From: JAHEJX01 sp041605955
GTDB lineage: Bacteria; Actinomycetota; Acidimicrobiia; Spongiisociales; UBA5794
Direction of reading: 5' to 3'
NCBI GenBank assembly: GCA_041605955.1
Contig: JBFIXI010000026.1
Location: 1 to 50,919 of the forward strand
Length of the DNA stretch: 50,919 nucleotides
In this document: in pieces, positions 1 through 8,262 of the stretch
Position numbering within the stretch: position 1 is the first letter of the stretch
Layout of the letters: each line of letters starts with the position of its first letter
Notes under the pieces: generated by a model
The model's database searches: none
Told to the model about the DNA's origin: nothing
What the model saw: the letters and a program-made list of their open reading frames with translations, nothing else
Made by a program: the position numbers and the translations under genes

Positions 1-336
1 CCAGCGCTTGAACGCCTCCTCGACGTTCTCCATAGTGGCGTCTTCGATGTCGACCGAGCTGCCATCGGCCCGATCCAGCGACTCGGTGGGGGAGAGGAGC
101 AGCTCGACCGAGCCGAGCTGGGCGTTCGGATTGTCATAGGTGGTTTCGAGCCAGCGGGCGATGCGCCGTGCCGCCGGCGTCGTGATCGTGAGCGGCGCCA
201 GGCCGTTGAGGAACGTCGCCGGGTTGGGCACGCCGAGGCCGAGATGGTGGTAGTCGCCCACCCCAATCACCAGCGCATGGAGCCTAGGCTCGTCGGTCAC
301 AACGCTGGAACCGTCTGGTGGCCAGTAGAGGCTCAC
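1..336 (-). CDS. Caspase-family (peptidase C14-like) protein, N-terminal part
   Basis: The frame is open from a GTG at 336 to the window edge, giving 112 codons of N-terminus. The GTG overlaps the TGA of the upstream hydrolase (GTGA), so the two are translationally coupled. After about 17 residues comes HALVIGVGDYHHL, the first strand of the caspase/metacaspase fold, followed by LTITTPAARRIARWLET, which matches the usual stretch before the first helix, and a strand (VELLLSPTES). The catalytic His and Cys would lie beyond the window, so activity cannot be judged. Bacterial caspase-like proteases are often effectors in conflict or regulated cell-death systems; that role is only inferred here. 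Family assignment rests on the N-terminal motif alone. Confidence 0.6.
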   Translation of the reverse strand, partial: MSLYWPPDGSSVVTDEPRLHALVIGVGDYHHLGLGVPNPATFLNGLAPLTITTPAARRIARWLETTYDNPNAQLGSVELLLSPTESLDRADGSSVDIEDATMENVEEAFKRW

Positions 337-1532
337 GGGATGTCGTCGATCCGGGCGCGGAGTCGCTCGAAGAAGCGCTCCTGCTGAAAGTACTCGCTGT
401 GCGACTTGATCACGTAGGTCTGTGTGTCGTAGCGGGCGTCGATGTCTACGCGGTCGAACACCTCCTTGACCGCGTAGGCGAAAATGTCGACCTCGTCGTA
501 AACGTTGATCCAGTGCTTGATGTTGTCAGGCGTCTGCGCCTTCTGGGGTGCTGTCACCGACTTGTCGCTGTCTCGGAAGAGCTTGATCTCCTCGAAGTGG
601 GCGATCTGTGACCCGACCGACACGAACAGGTCGACTTCGATGTCGGGACGGAAGTGGCTGAGTAGATCGAACGAGACCACGCCGCCCAAGCTGTGGCCCA
701 CGATCACGAGCGGCTCATCGGCAAGTCCGCTACTTATGGCTTCGTCGTATCCCGAGATGATGCGCTCGGGGATGGGCCCTGGGTTGGCGACGTCTCCCCG
801 ACCGTTGAAGTAGATGAACACGTCGCCGAAGAAGCGGCCGAGGTTGGCGTTCAGTCCGTCGCGGGTCCAACCGAGCAACTTGCTCGAGGCGAAGTCGCCG
901 GCACGGTCAGCGGCAGTTCCGGCGAGGCCGGTGGCGGCGTTCTTCAACTTGGTTGCGGCAGTCTTGATGGCGTTGACGACATCGCCGATTCCCTGGGCCT
1001 GGACACCGCCCTGCTGCGTAATAGCCAGGTTGAGGTTGCCGAGGAGTTGATCGTCTGTCGTCAGGTTGTCGAGCCAGTCCGGATCCGGATTCTCGGAAGC
1101 ATATTCTTGCGCTGCGATGACGAACTGGGCGATCTCTGCTTCCTGCCCGTCCTGTGCCTGGTCGACCGCCAGGCTGGTGATCAGCTCAACCGCCTGGCCG
1201 AAGTTCTTCTTGGCAAGGGCGAGAAGCGGTTCCGGCAGCTCCTCATCGTCGAGGGCATCGCGGACGGCGGCCATGTACGGACGCAACTCGGTGTCGCCGC
1301 CACCACCGAGCGACTGCATCTCACCCCGCGGCAGCGAAGCCATGTTCCAAGCGAACGTCGTCGCCAAGTCACCCCAGTAGGGAAAGACCGGGTCGGGGAC
1401 ATCGGTGAAGGACTTGCCCTTGATCTTGGCCCCGGCCAGGTGTTTCTTGAAGAATGCTTTCTTAACCGCTAGCCCGGCGCGGTAGCCCGCCCCGTCACGT
1501 GTGTTGACCCCGTGAACAAAAACGACCGGCAC
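333..1532 (-). CDS. Alpha/beta-hydrolase (lipase/esterase-like)
   Basis: A 399-residue protein that begins directly with the first core strand (VPVVFVHGVNTR, an oxyanion-type HG motif). The nucleophile elbow GHSLGG carries Ser281, and His378 near the C-terminus (IKSHSEY) is a likely catalytic His. An insertion of roughly 150 residues, rich in Ala and acidic residues, lies between the first strand and the nucleophile elbow. The start is set by a full Shine-Dalgarno AAGGAGG at 1541-1547, eight bases before the GTG at 1532; upstream ATG/TTG codons in frame lack one. The gene is coupled by GTGA to the caspase-like gene. PGAP1-like or lipase-like folds share these motifs, and the substrate is unknown. 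Confidence 0.75.
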   Translation of the reverse strand: MPVVFVHGVNTRDGAGYRAGLAVKKAFFKKHLAGAKIKGKSFTDVPDPVFPYWGDLATTFAWNMASLPRGEMQSLGGGGDTELRPYMAAVRDALDDEELPEPLLALAKKNFGQAVELITSLAVDQAQDGQEAEIAQFVIAAQEYASENPDPDWLDNLTTDDQLLGNLNLAITQQGGVQAQGIGDVVNAIKTAATKLKNAATGLAGTAADRAGDFASSKLLGWTRDGLNANLGRFFGDVFIYFNGRGDVANPGPIPERIISGYDEAISSGLADEPLVIVGHSLGGVVSFDLLSHFRPDIEVDLFVSVGSQIAHFEEIKLFRDSDKSVTAPQKAQTPDNIKHWINVYDEVDIFAYAVKEVFDRVDIDARYDTQTYVIKSHSEYFQQERFFERLRARIDDIP

Positions 1533-1540
1533 GATTCGTC

Positions 1541-1547
1541 CCTCCTT
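1541..1547 (-). promoter_or_regulatory. Strong ribosome binding site that decides the hydrolase start
   Basis: AAGGAGG on the minus strand, eight bases upstream of the GTG at 1532. It lies inside the longer open frame, so it argues against the upstream in-frame ATG at 1553 and TTG at 1601. Confidence 0.75.
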
Positions 1548-1686
1548 ATACATCTTCAGCGTACCGAATCCTGCGGCCTCCAATCGCGCCGCTATCAGCA
1601 AGGCCCGGGCCGCGCCGAGTCGCTGCAGGAAGTGCTCGCCACCGATTCGTTGCGTGTGTCAGGGGCGCTACGGGGTGGCCGTTGGA

Positions 1687-2598
1687 TCAGCCCGCCCGGA
1701 GCCCGACTCGACTGCGTAGCCGCTCGGTGAGCTCGTCGTATGAATCGATCCCGTGGCGGTCGGCCATCGTGTCGCGCCAGTGTTGCTCCATGGTGGCCAC
1801 GACGTGCGGCGAGAGCGTGTAGCGATCCTGGTCGATCTCTCCGGAGGTGACCTTGGTGGACCCGGCTCCGACAGGCAGCGCCCCCACCGCCTCTGATCTC
1901 TCCCGGTGCAGGCGGTCGTTGAACTTGTCGATGTGTTCCAGCATGAACTCCCGGGTCGACTGCTTCGTCACCAGGTCGATGAGATTGTCGTCGGCGTCGA
2001 TGCCGAGGAAGTCGGCGACCAGGGCGACGTGGGTGCGCAGATCCTCTCCCATCAGCTCGTAAGAGAGGAGCAGCACATCGGGATCATCACGCCGGCTCCA
2101 CCACGAATCGAGGTGAGTCCAGTAATCCTTCCCCTTCGACCTGTCGAGATGGAAGCCGGCCCACTCGTCGAGCGTCACCGTGCCTGGCTCGAAGAGCCAC
2201 CCCTCATAGAAGCGGTAGTAGGACACGATCACCTCGTGCGATTCCCGGAAAGCCACGATGTAGCGGCACCCCTTGGGCACGGCGTGGTAGCTGTAGTGGC
2301 TCTTGAACGCCCGGGGATCCCAGCCCTGGTCGGCGTCGAGATCGACGCCGAGGGCATCGGCGACCTCGATCCACGGGCTCACCTGCGAGATGTCGTCGAA
2401 GCTCATGTCCCCGCCGGACCGCAGCCCGTGGACGATCTGCTGCAACCATGTGGTGCCCGCTTTGCTCCAGGGGGTGATGATCACGTCGGAGGGGCGCGGT
2501 TTGAACGACTTGCCGATCTCGAAGGTGCTCGGCGGGAAGATGAGCGCTTTGGTAGCGATCATCTCTTCGAAACCGCGCGGCAGCCTGTCGGTGGGCAT
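1687..2598 (-). CDS. PAPS-dependent sulfotransferase family protein
   Basis: A 303-residue cytosolic-type sulfotransferase, about the usual length for the Sulfotransfer_1 family, which moves sulfate from PAPS to a hydroxyl or amine. The 5'-phosphosulfate loop is PWSKAGTTW (residues 43-51; the usual form is YPKSGTTW). A likely catalytic base His101 lies in FKSHY, and the 3'-phosphate site is formed by Arg118 and Ser126 in VAFRESHEVIVSYYRFY. A further conserved region near the C-terminus could bind the adenine. The acceptor cannot be read from sequence. It stands alone, with no PAPS-synthesis genes near by, and no clear Shine-Dalgarno precedes the ATG. Confidence 0.85.
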   Translation of the reverse strand: MPTDRLPRGFEEMIATKALIFPPSTFEIGKSFKPRPSDVIITPWSKAGTTWLQQIVHGLRSGGDMSFDDISQVSPWIEVADALGVDLDADQGWDPRAFKSHYSYHAVPKGCRYIVAFRESHEVIVSYYRFYEGWLFEPGTVTLDEWAGFHLDRSKGKDYWTHLDSWWSRRDDPDVLLLSYELMGEDLRTHVALVADFLGIDADDNLIDLVTKQSTREFMLEHIDKFNDRLHRERSEAVGALPVGAGSTKVTSGEIDQDRYTLSPHVVATMEQHWRDTMADRHGIDSYDELTERLRSRVGLRAG

Positions 2599-2647
2599 GG
2601 CGAGCCAGCATAGGGCTGAGCCTCGAAGGGTTGGCCAGCCCCGCCGG

Positions 2648-3331
2648 TCAGCCGGCGTAGCTGCGTTCCCGCCTGAACTTCTTCCAGTCGCTGCTCTTGG
2701 TGGACCAAACGACGTCAGTGATCACCGTCACTACGCCGATGAGGAGCAGCGCCACCCAGGCCCAGGCCGGTGCCTCCATTCCCCAGGCGGCGCCGAGCAT
2801 GAGAAAAGGGAGCGCCTTGGTGACGATGGCGCCGGAGGCGTGCATCCAGGCGCGCTGGTTCGCCGGCGTGCGCACGTAGGTGGCGTAATCGACCTTGACG
2901 CCCGGCTGGGGGCGCAGCAGCGTGCCGATGAACCAGTGGGTGAAGCGGATCCCGGCACGCTTTCCGACGACGAGGTGGCCGAGGCCGTGGGTGGTGACGA
3001 GCAGGATCCCCGTGCCGCCGATCAGCAGCAGCCCGTTCCACGGCTCGGCGACGTAGTAGCCGGCGGTGATGACGGCGAGCCCCGCGATGGTGCCGATGAC
3101 CGCAAGCCAGGTTCCCGGCCGGATCGGCACTATGAGCAGCGCCCAGCGCTCGAAAGCCGTCCGATCGATGGCCGCCATGCGGTCGGCGAACTCCTCGATC
3201 AGGCTCGGGTTCTTCTTGACTGCGGCGACCGCCTTCCAGAAGCCGGTCGGGCCCAGCTTCACCGGTCCGTCGACCGCGGCGAGCGCAGCCTCGGCGGCGT
3301 CGAGGGCGGCGTCGATTTCGTCGCGGTGCAA
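2648..3331 (-). CDS. M50-like membrane protein with altered zinc motif (HGLGH)
   Basis: A 227-residue protein with an Ala/Glu-rich N-terminal helix, then about six hydrophobic segments. The segment VTTHGLGHLVVGKRAG sits where M50 site-2-type metalloproteases have HExxH, but the glutamate is replaced by glycine. A later strand-loop (YATYVRTPANQRAWMHASG) and the C-terminal ITDVVWSTKSSDWKKFRRE, with an Asp that could be the third zinc ligand, also fit that fold. It is therefore probably a catalytically dead relative, or a different membrane family. The start is taken as TTG at 3331 because GGGAGCAAGG lies just upstream; a longer open frame to 3457 lacks a ribosome binding site. Confidence 0.55.
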   Translation of the reverse strand: MHRDEIDAALDAAEAALAAVDGPVKLGPTGFWKAVAAVKKNPSLIEEFADRMAAIDRTAFERWALLIVPIRPGTWLAVIGTIAGLAVITAGYYVAEPWNGLLLIGGTGILLVTTHGLGHLVVGKRAGIRFTHWFIGTLLRPQPGVKVDYATYVRTPANQRAWMHASGAIVTKALPFLMLGAAWGMEAPAWAWVALLLIGVVTVITDVVWSTKSSDWKKFRRERSYAG

Positions 3332-3453
3332 CCTTGCTCCCTTCGGTCGGGATCGAGCATAGGAGCCCGCCGCCGGGGGTCGCGCGACGCGGCGCCGGCT
3401 TTTCCGGACGGGAGTAACCCGATCCGGGCACCGTAGCGCCGTGGGCCCTCCAC

Positions 3454-5028
3454 TCACGTGAAGAGAAGATCACAGGCGTCGTCTGCTAGGCCTTGACCGG
3501 CCTCGCTGAGCAGGTTGCGTGCGATGTCGACCCCTGCGTTTCGCAACTCGACGACCTCGTCTGGATAAGTAGCGGCCGCTGCGATCTTCACTTCGGGGAG
3601 ATAGGCCTTGACGCGGCGCACCGCCTCCATGTTGGCCCTGTGGTCGTTCATCGCCATGACCACGAGCTCGATACCGGAGTGGAGCCGCACCCTTTCCCAA
3701 AAGTCGTTGTCGAGTGCGTCTCCGCGTACGACCCGGCGATCTGCGGCCGCGTTGGTTGCGACGATTTCGTCTGACCGGTCGACGCCGAGAACCACCGCAC
3801 CCTGCCGACGCACCAGCTCGTCATAGGCCCCGGTGCCGACCCGGCCCATGCCGAAGACGAGAATGCGGGCATCGCCCGGATCGATCAATGCATCTTCGAC
3901 CTGGATCGGTGGTCGTTCCAGACGGTCGAGCCGAGTCGCCCACCGGCGGTACACGCGATAGCGGGCGGCGTTGGCCGGAGATGCGAGCGCAAACGATACG
4001 GCGACAGCGACGGCGACCACCGCCGACCATGCCTCGTCGACGAGCGCCTCCTCCACGCCCGCGGCGACAACGATGAGACCGAACTCGCTGAAGGTACCGA
4101 GTGTGAGCGAGGAGTGCCACGACGTGCGGGCACGCAGGCGAAAGCGGGGGAGGAGTGCCAGGAATCCTGCAGCTTTGAGCGGGAGCAAGGTCAGTGCCAG
4201 GGCAGCGATGAGCAGCTCGCCACCACCCGGCGCACCGTCGAGACCAATCGACAAGAAGAACCCGACGAGCAGGATGTCTTTGAACCCAAGTAACCGGTCC
4301 GAGAGCTCGCGAGCCCGGGGATGCCCAGCCAACGTCAGCCCGATGATCAGTGCACCGAGGTCAGGCTTGAGGCCAACCTCCCTGAACGACCCGGCCCCGA
4401 CTCCGATCGCCAGGAAGAACCCGAGCAACACGAGCAGCTCGCCGTGTCCGGTGCGGTTGAGCACCCAGCCGTACAGCGGACGGGCGGCGACCACGGCGAC
4501 CGCGACTGGCACGGCCCACAGCGACGGCAGGTCCCCGGCGGACAAGGCCAAGAAGACAACGGCAAAGATGTCCTGGACGATGAGTATCCCGATCGCGATG
4601 CGACCTGAGAGGGAGGCGGCCTCGTTGCGTTCCTCGAGGGCCTTGACGGCGAACACGGTGCTGGAGAACGACAATGCGAATCCGATGAGCGCGGCGTCGC
4701 CGAACGTAAGATCGCTTACGAGCGGGAGGCCGGCCACGCCGAGGAGCAGGAAAAAGGCGCCGACGCTCAGGGTGCTCACCGCCATGTGCACGGAAGCGCC
4801 GGCCCACACCTCTCGTCGGGTCAGTGTTTGCAGCTTGAACTTCAACCCGATACCGAAGAGGAGAAGCAGAACGCCGTACTCTGCGATGAGTTCGATGGCG
4901 GCGTTCGATTCGTGACCAAAACCGTGCAGAACGAATCCGGCCGCGAGATAGCCAACGAGGGGCGGTAGTCGCGCCCAGGCCGCGGCGAAGCCGAAAGCGA
5001 ATGCTGCCAGGACGAAACCGACTTCCAC
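3454..5028 (-). CDS. Kef-type monovalent cation/proton antiporter with RCK (TrkA-N) domain
   Basis: A 524-residue CPA2-family membrane protein. About 12 hydrophobic segments span residues 3-375, including LPPLVGYLAAGF, LLLFGIGLKF, the buried acidic motif IVQDIFAVVF, and FLSIGLDG. A cytosolic Rossmann domain follows from about residue 390 (ARILVFGMGRVGTGAYDEL), as in KefB/KefC regulatory RCK domains that bind NAD(H) or other ligands. It probably exchanges K+ or Na+ for protons across the cytoplasmic membrane. The start is uncertain: GTG at 5028 gives the natural N-terminus MEVGFVLAAF and lies nine bases after a CATAAT -10-like box, which suggests a leaderless mRNA; an in-frame GTG at 5058 would add ten residues but has no Shine-Dalgarno. 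Confidence 0.88.
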   Translation of the reverse strand: MEVGFVLAAFAFGFAAAWARLPPLVGYLAAGFVLHGFGHESNAAIELIAEYGVLLLLFGIGLKFKLQTLTRREVWAGASVHMAVSTLSVGAFFLLLGVAGLPLVSDLTFGDAALIGFALSFSSTVFAVKALEERNEAASLSGRIAIGILIVQDIFAVVFLALSAGDLPSLWAVPVAVAVVAARPLYGWVLNRTGHGELLVLLGFFLAIGVGAGSFREVGLKPDLGALIIGLTLAGHPRARELSDRLLGFKDILLVGFFLSIGLDGAPGGGELLIAALALTLLPLKAAGFLALLPRFRLRARTSWHSSLTLGTFSEFGLIVVAAGVEEALVDEAWSAVVAVAVAVSFALASPANAARYRVYRRWATRLDRLERPPIQVEDALIDPGDARILVFGMGRVGTGAYDELVRRQGAVVLGVDRSDEIVATNAAADRRVVRGDALDNDFWERVRLHSGIELVVMAMNDHRANMEAVRRVKAYLPEVKIAAAATYPDEVVELRNAGVDIARNLLSEAGQGLADDACDLLFT

Positions 5029-5037
5029 GGGCACAGG

Positions 5038-5043
5038 ATTATG
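5038..5043 (-). promoter_or_regulatory. Possible -10 box for leaderless transcription of the antiporter
   Basis: CATAAT on the minus strand, nine bases before the GTG at 5028. No Shine-Dalgarno precedes either candidate start, and leaderless mRNAs with a TAnnnT-like -10 close to the start are common in actinobacteria. This is inference only. Confidence 0.3.
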
Positions 5044-5316
5044 CCAGGCCGCACGCACGGGCCGGTCGGGAAGGACAGCATGGACACGAGCCGTCGGGTG
5101 AGTCCCGGTGGCCTGGCCGTCACACCCGGTGGAGGCACCGCTGGCTCGATCGCCTCTTGCCGACCATTCATCTGGAAGGCGAGGCCGCCCTGCCGCTGCC
5201 CGAGCTGGCTGAGGAGCCGCCGGCCGTTGCCGAGCGCGAGCTCGTCACCGTCTGACCGGGACCGCACGGTGGGCGGGAGCGGTACCATCCCGCCCTCGCC
5301 CACCCGGAGACGCCTC

Positions 5317-6318
5317 ATGACCCCGCCCATCATCGACGCCGAAGGCATCAAGAAATACTTCGGCGAGGTCCGTGCCCTCGACGGCGTCGACCTGCAGGTC
5401 GAGACCGGCACTGTGTACGGCTTGCTCGGTCCCAACGGGGCCGGCAAGACGACGATGGTCCGCGTTCTCACGACGCTGCTGCGGCCGGATGCCGGCCGCG
5501 CCTCGGTGGCCGGCTACGACGTGGCGACCCAGGCGGAGGAGCTCAGGACCACCATCGGCTTGGCCGGCCAATACGCCGCCGTGGACGAGATATTGACGGG
5601 ACGGGAGAACCTCGAGATGGTGGGTCGGCTCTACCAATTGTCGGGCCGCGAGGCACGCGCCCGGGCCAACGAGATTCTCGAGCAGTTCGATCTCGCAGAC
5701 GCCGGGGATCGCGCGGTCAAGACGTACTCGGGCGGGATGCGCCGCCGGCTCGATCTCGCCGCCAGCCTGGTGGGTCGACCCCGCGTGCTGTTCCTCGACG
5801 AGCCGACGACCGGTCTCGATCCGCGGAGCCGGCTCGGGCTGTGGGACTTCATCGAGCTGCTGGTCGACGAAGGGACGACCCTGCTGCTGACTACCCAGTA
5901 CCTCGAGGAGGCCGACCGCCTCGCCGACCGGATCGCGGTGATCGACCACGGCAAGGTCATCGCGGAAGGAACCTCCGACGAGCTGAAGGCGACCATCGGC
6001 GGCGACGTGCTCGAGCTCGAGCTCGCCAACGCCGCGCAGCTCGATGCAGCCGCCGCGGCGGTGGCCGGGATGTGCTGCGGCGAGGCGACGATCGACGAGC
6101 CCACCAAGACGGTGCGAGTACCGGTCGAGTCGGCGGTCGGCACCATCACCGAGGCGGTGCGTCGCATCGACACAGCCGGGATCCACCTCGCCGACATCGC
6201 CATCCACCGACCGACCCTCGACGACGTTTTCCTGAGCTTGACGGGACACCACGTGGAACCCGAACAGGCCGGTAACGGCGCCAGAACCGCGCAACGTCGC
6301 GGAAGGAGCCGCCGATGA
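5317..6318 (+). CDS. DrrA-family ABC transporter ATP-binding protein
   Basis: A 333-residue ATPase of the daunorubicin-resistance type. It shows Walker A GPNGAGKTT, Q-loop region LAGQYAAVDE, signature YSGGMRRRLDLAA, Walker B RVLFLDEPTTGLDP, and TTQYLEEAD, where DrrA proteins carry Gln in place of the usual H-loop His. A C-terminal domain of about 90 residues, typical of DrrA, ends in a basic tail. It energises export through the permease encoded next, with which it overlaps by four bases (ATGA). The start ATG at 5317 has GGAGA upstream; the frame is open back to 5041, but that part does not resemble the family. The exported compound (drug, lipid or glycan) is unknown. Confidence 0.92.
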   Translation: MTPPIIDAEGIKKYFGEVRALDGVDLQVETGTVYGLLGPNGAGKTTMVRVLTTLLRPDAGRASVAGYDVATQAEELRTTIGLAGQYAAVDEILTGRENLEMVGRLYQLSGREARARANEILEQFDLADAGDRAVKTYSGGMRRRLDLAASLVGRPRVLFLDEPTTGLDPRSRLGLWDFIELLVDEGTTLLLTTQYLEEADRLADRIAVIDHGKVIAEGTSDELKATIGGDVLELELANAAQLDAAAAAVAGMCCGEATIDEPTKTVRVPVESAVGTITEAVRRIDTAGIHLADIAIHRPTLDDVFLSLTGHHVEPEQAGNGARTAQRRGRSRR

Positions 6319-7148
6319 CTGCAACCACCGCACCGGCACCCGCCCCCAGCCGCCCGAAGAAGGGCTTCGGCCGGGTGATCCGCGACACGCTCGTGATCAC
6401 CAAGCGCAACCTGCTGAAGTACGTGCGGGTCCCCACGCTGCTTATCTTCTCGACCGTGCAACCGGTCATGTTCGTGCTGCTGTTCGCGTTCGTGTTCGGC
6501 GGTGCGATCACGCTGCCGGGACTCGACTACGTCGACTTCCTGATGCCCGGCATCTTCCTGCAGACGTCGGTGTTCGGCTCCACGAACACGGGCATCGGGC
6601 TCGCTGAGGACATGAACAAGGGCCTCGTCGACCGGTTCCGGTCGCTGCCGATGTCCCGCTCCGCCGTGTTGGCGGGGAGGACCTTCTCCGATTCCGGTCG
6701 CAACCTCTTCGTCGTCCTCCTGATGACCATCGTCGGGTATCTCATCGGCTTCAACTTCCAGAACGGCTTCTTCGCCGCCGTGGGAGCGATCCTGCTGGTG
6801 TTGCTGTTCGGTTACGCGTTCACGTGGATCTCCGCCACGATCGGTCTGGCGATCAGGGACGTCGAGTCGACGCAAGCGGCCAGCTTCGTGTGGATCTTCC
6901 CGCTCACGTTCGCCAGCTCCGCGTTCGTACCCGTCGAGACCATGCCGGACTGGCTCGCCGCCTTCGCCCGCAACAACCCGATCACGATCGCCGTGAATGC
7001 CGTGCGGTACTTGGTCCTGGGTGAGATCAACGTCCTCGGACAGACGGTCGGGGGCCCCGCCGACGTCTGGAAAGCACTGCTGTGGATCAGCCTGATCCTG
7101 GCGGTGTTCATTCCCCTGGCAGTGAAGCGCTACCGCAAAGCGGTGTGA
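6315..7148 (+). CDS. DrrB-family ABC-2 type permease
   Basis: A 277-residue inner-membrane protein with a cytosolic, Pro-rich N-terminus and about six membrane segments, the usual ABC-2 permease layout. Typical motifs are RNLLKYVRVPTLLIFSTVQP, the loop DMNKGLVDRFRSLPMSRSAVL and SSAFVPVETMPDWLAAFARNNPIT, the last nearly diagnostic of DrrB-type permeases. It pairs with the ATPase directly upstream (ATGA overlap) to form a two-gene efflux system. Nothing downstream belongs to the operon; the next 600 bases hold gene remnants. Confidence 0.92.
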   Translation: MTATTAPAPAPSRPKKGFGRVIRDTLVITKRNLLKYVRVPTLLIFSTVQPVMFVLLFAFVFGGAITLPGLDYVDFLMPGIFLQTSVFGSTNTGIGLAEDMNKGLVDRFRSLPMSRSAVLAGRTFSDSGRNLFVVLLMTIVGYLIGFNFQNGFFAAVGAILLVLLFGYAFTWISATIGLAIRDVESTQAASFVWIFPLTFASSAFVPVETMPDWLAAFARNNPITIAVNAVRYLVLGEINVLGQTVGGPADVWKALLWISLILAVFIPLAVKRYRKAV

Positions 7149-7238
7149 GACCGGTACGTCTGCGGCATCCATGTGCTCGAAGCTCCACGCCTCGGCCAGC
7201 TAGTGCAACAGTGTGCTGGCCGGGGTGATCTTGTGACG

Positions 7239-7385
7239 CTATCCCCCGTTGCACATGTCCAGCCGGCGGATGGCGGCGTCGTAGTAGCGGAGGTAGCCGC
7301 GGCACTCCGCGATGTCGTCGTAGAAGCTGATGGTGATGTCGGGGATGGGTAGCGCGGCCGCCGCGTAGCGGGCCAGTGCAGTCCA
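7239..7385 (-). pseudogene. Remnant of an unidentified gene, C-terminal fragment
   Basis: On the minus strand a short frame reads LARYAAAALPIPDITISF, then YDDIAECRGYLRYYDAAIRR, then LDMCNGG and a TAG at 7239-7241. It has the look of a real domain (strand, Asp-rich turn, Cys, aromatic residues), perhaps a zinc-peptidase-like fragment, but it has no start and is cut off on its upstream side where another remnant begins. The family is a guess. Confidence 0.3.
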
Positions 7386-7397
7386 CCAGGTCTTGCT

Positions 7398-7583
7398 GTG
7401 CTGCGGTTGCCCCAACCACGTCTACCCAATGCAATCGAGTGCCTCAACGCAGACGTCAGCATGGGACGCTGCGACGTCGCTCTCAACCGGCTCGACATCA
7501 CCGAGCCGCGAGCCGAGGTTGTCGATTTCTCCGGGCCGCATGCAATCAACCCGGCCATGCTGGTCGTTGGTTCCAGTCGGTGA
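7398..7583 (+). pseudogene. Remnant of an amino-acid ABC transporter substrate-binding protein (SBP_bac_3)
   Basis: The plus-strand frame contains GRCDVALNRLDITEPRAEVV followed by DFSGPHAINPAMLVV. This matches the central signature of family-3 solute-binding proteins (GkCDvaia-xxiTpeRakvvdFSxPY). Only about 45 residues of a normally 250-300-residue exported protein remain; there is no signal peptide or downstream lobe, and a stop follows at 7581-7583. It is a decayed fragment. Confidence 0.5.
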
Positions 7584-7744
7584 TGGTGGGGCGAACGTCA
7601 CCCATCTCGTGGACGCAGCGATACTGGGCGCCCTCACGTACGGGCCCGCGGAGGTCGTCGACCCGATCGACGGATTGCATGGTGGCGACGTCACACGCTC
7701 CGGCGGCGGCTGCGGCGAAACGAGCGACCGCGGGCTCTTGTCCG
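7556..7744 (-). pseudogene. Remnant of a possible SRPBCC (START-like) protein
   Basis: A minus-strand frame of about 60 codons reads ACDVATMQSVDRVDDLRGPV, then REGAQYRCVHEMGDVRPTITDW, and ends at a TGA. The pattern of a lipid-pocket strand, the 'GP..G..Y.CVHE.G' turn and an 'ITDW' strand resembles SRPBCC-type proteins. It has no start and overlaps the end of the solute-binding remnant on the other strand. Low confidence. Confidence 0.3.
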
Positions 7745-8113
7745 CTAGCTCATCAAGGATTCCATTGCCTTCTGGTCTTCGGCCACGATCCACAGCTCGG
7801 CGATCTTGTCGTCTGTCGTGTGGTAGATCACCACATGGTTGACCCGCTCGTCCCGGTCGCCTTTGGTGATGTGCCACGCGTTGAGGACCACGGCGTGGTC
7901 GTCACTCACTAGCAGGTCATGTTCCTCGACTTCGATGTTGCCCACCATGCTCATCATCTCTTGGAGAGCGGCCATGTATTCGGCTTTGCCGTGCGTTGTC
8001 TTCCACCCGGGCATGTGGACTGTGACGTCGTCGGCGAAGTACTCCATTGCGGCGTCGAACTCGCCGGCGACGATGTGATCGAGGTAGCTGCGCATCATTT
8101 CGTAGTTGGCCAC
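7745..8113 (-). CDS. SnoaL-like / NTF2-fold protein
   Basis: A 122-residue single-domain protein. The order of an N-terminal helix (EMMRSYLDHIVAGEFDAAMEYFADDVTVHMPG), the HGKAEYMAALQEM helix and four C-terminal strands (VEEHDLLVSDDHAVVLNAWH, NHVVIYHTTDDKIAELWIVAED) is the cone-shaped SnoaL/ketosteroid-isomerase fold. Members act as small-molecule isomerases, cyclases or binding proteins, and the substrate here is unknown. A GGGAGA-type ribosome binding site precedes the ATG. It diverges from the EamA permease. Confidence 0.8.
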   Translation of the reverse strand: MANYEMMRSYLDHIVAGEFDAAMEYFADDVTVHMPGWKTTHGKAEYMAALQEMMSMVGNIEVEEHDLLVSDDHAVVLNAWHITKGDRDERVNHVVIYHTTDDKIAELWIVAEDQKAMESLMS

Positions 8114-8262
8114 TATTCGTCTCCCTCTGTGGTTGGCTAGTCCGCTGTCGAAACTACTCGTCCGGGACGGCGGGCGGAGCCAGCGGGTGGCGTAGCTGCG
8201 CTGTGCGTTCGGGTCGGCCAGAATCCGTGCAAGTCGGTGCGGGCCAGCTCGAGCCGGAGGTC

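Noticed and set aside
1..1532. Full anti-phage defence island
   Set aside because: Only part of one caspase-like gene and one hydrolase are visible; no sensor, nuclease or other defence gene is present here.
2303..3436. 377-residue plus-strand frame
   Set aside because: It runs antisense across two genes and an intergenic gap with low-complexity composition.
5245..7172. Long minus-strand frames over the ABC transporter genes
   Set aside because: They are rich in His, Arg, Gln and Gly, lack family motifs, and lie opposite well-defined DrrAB genes.
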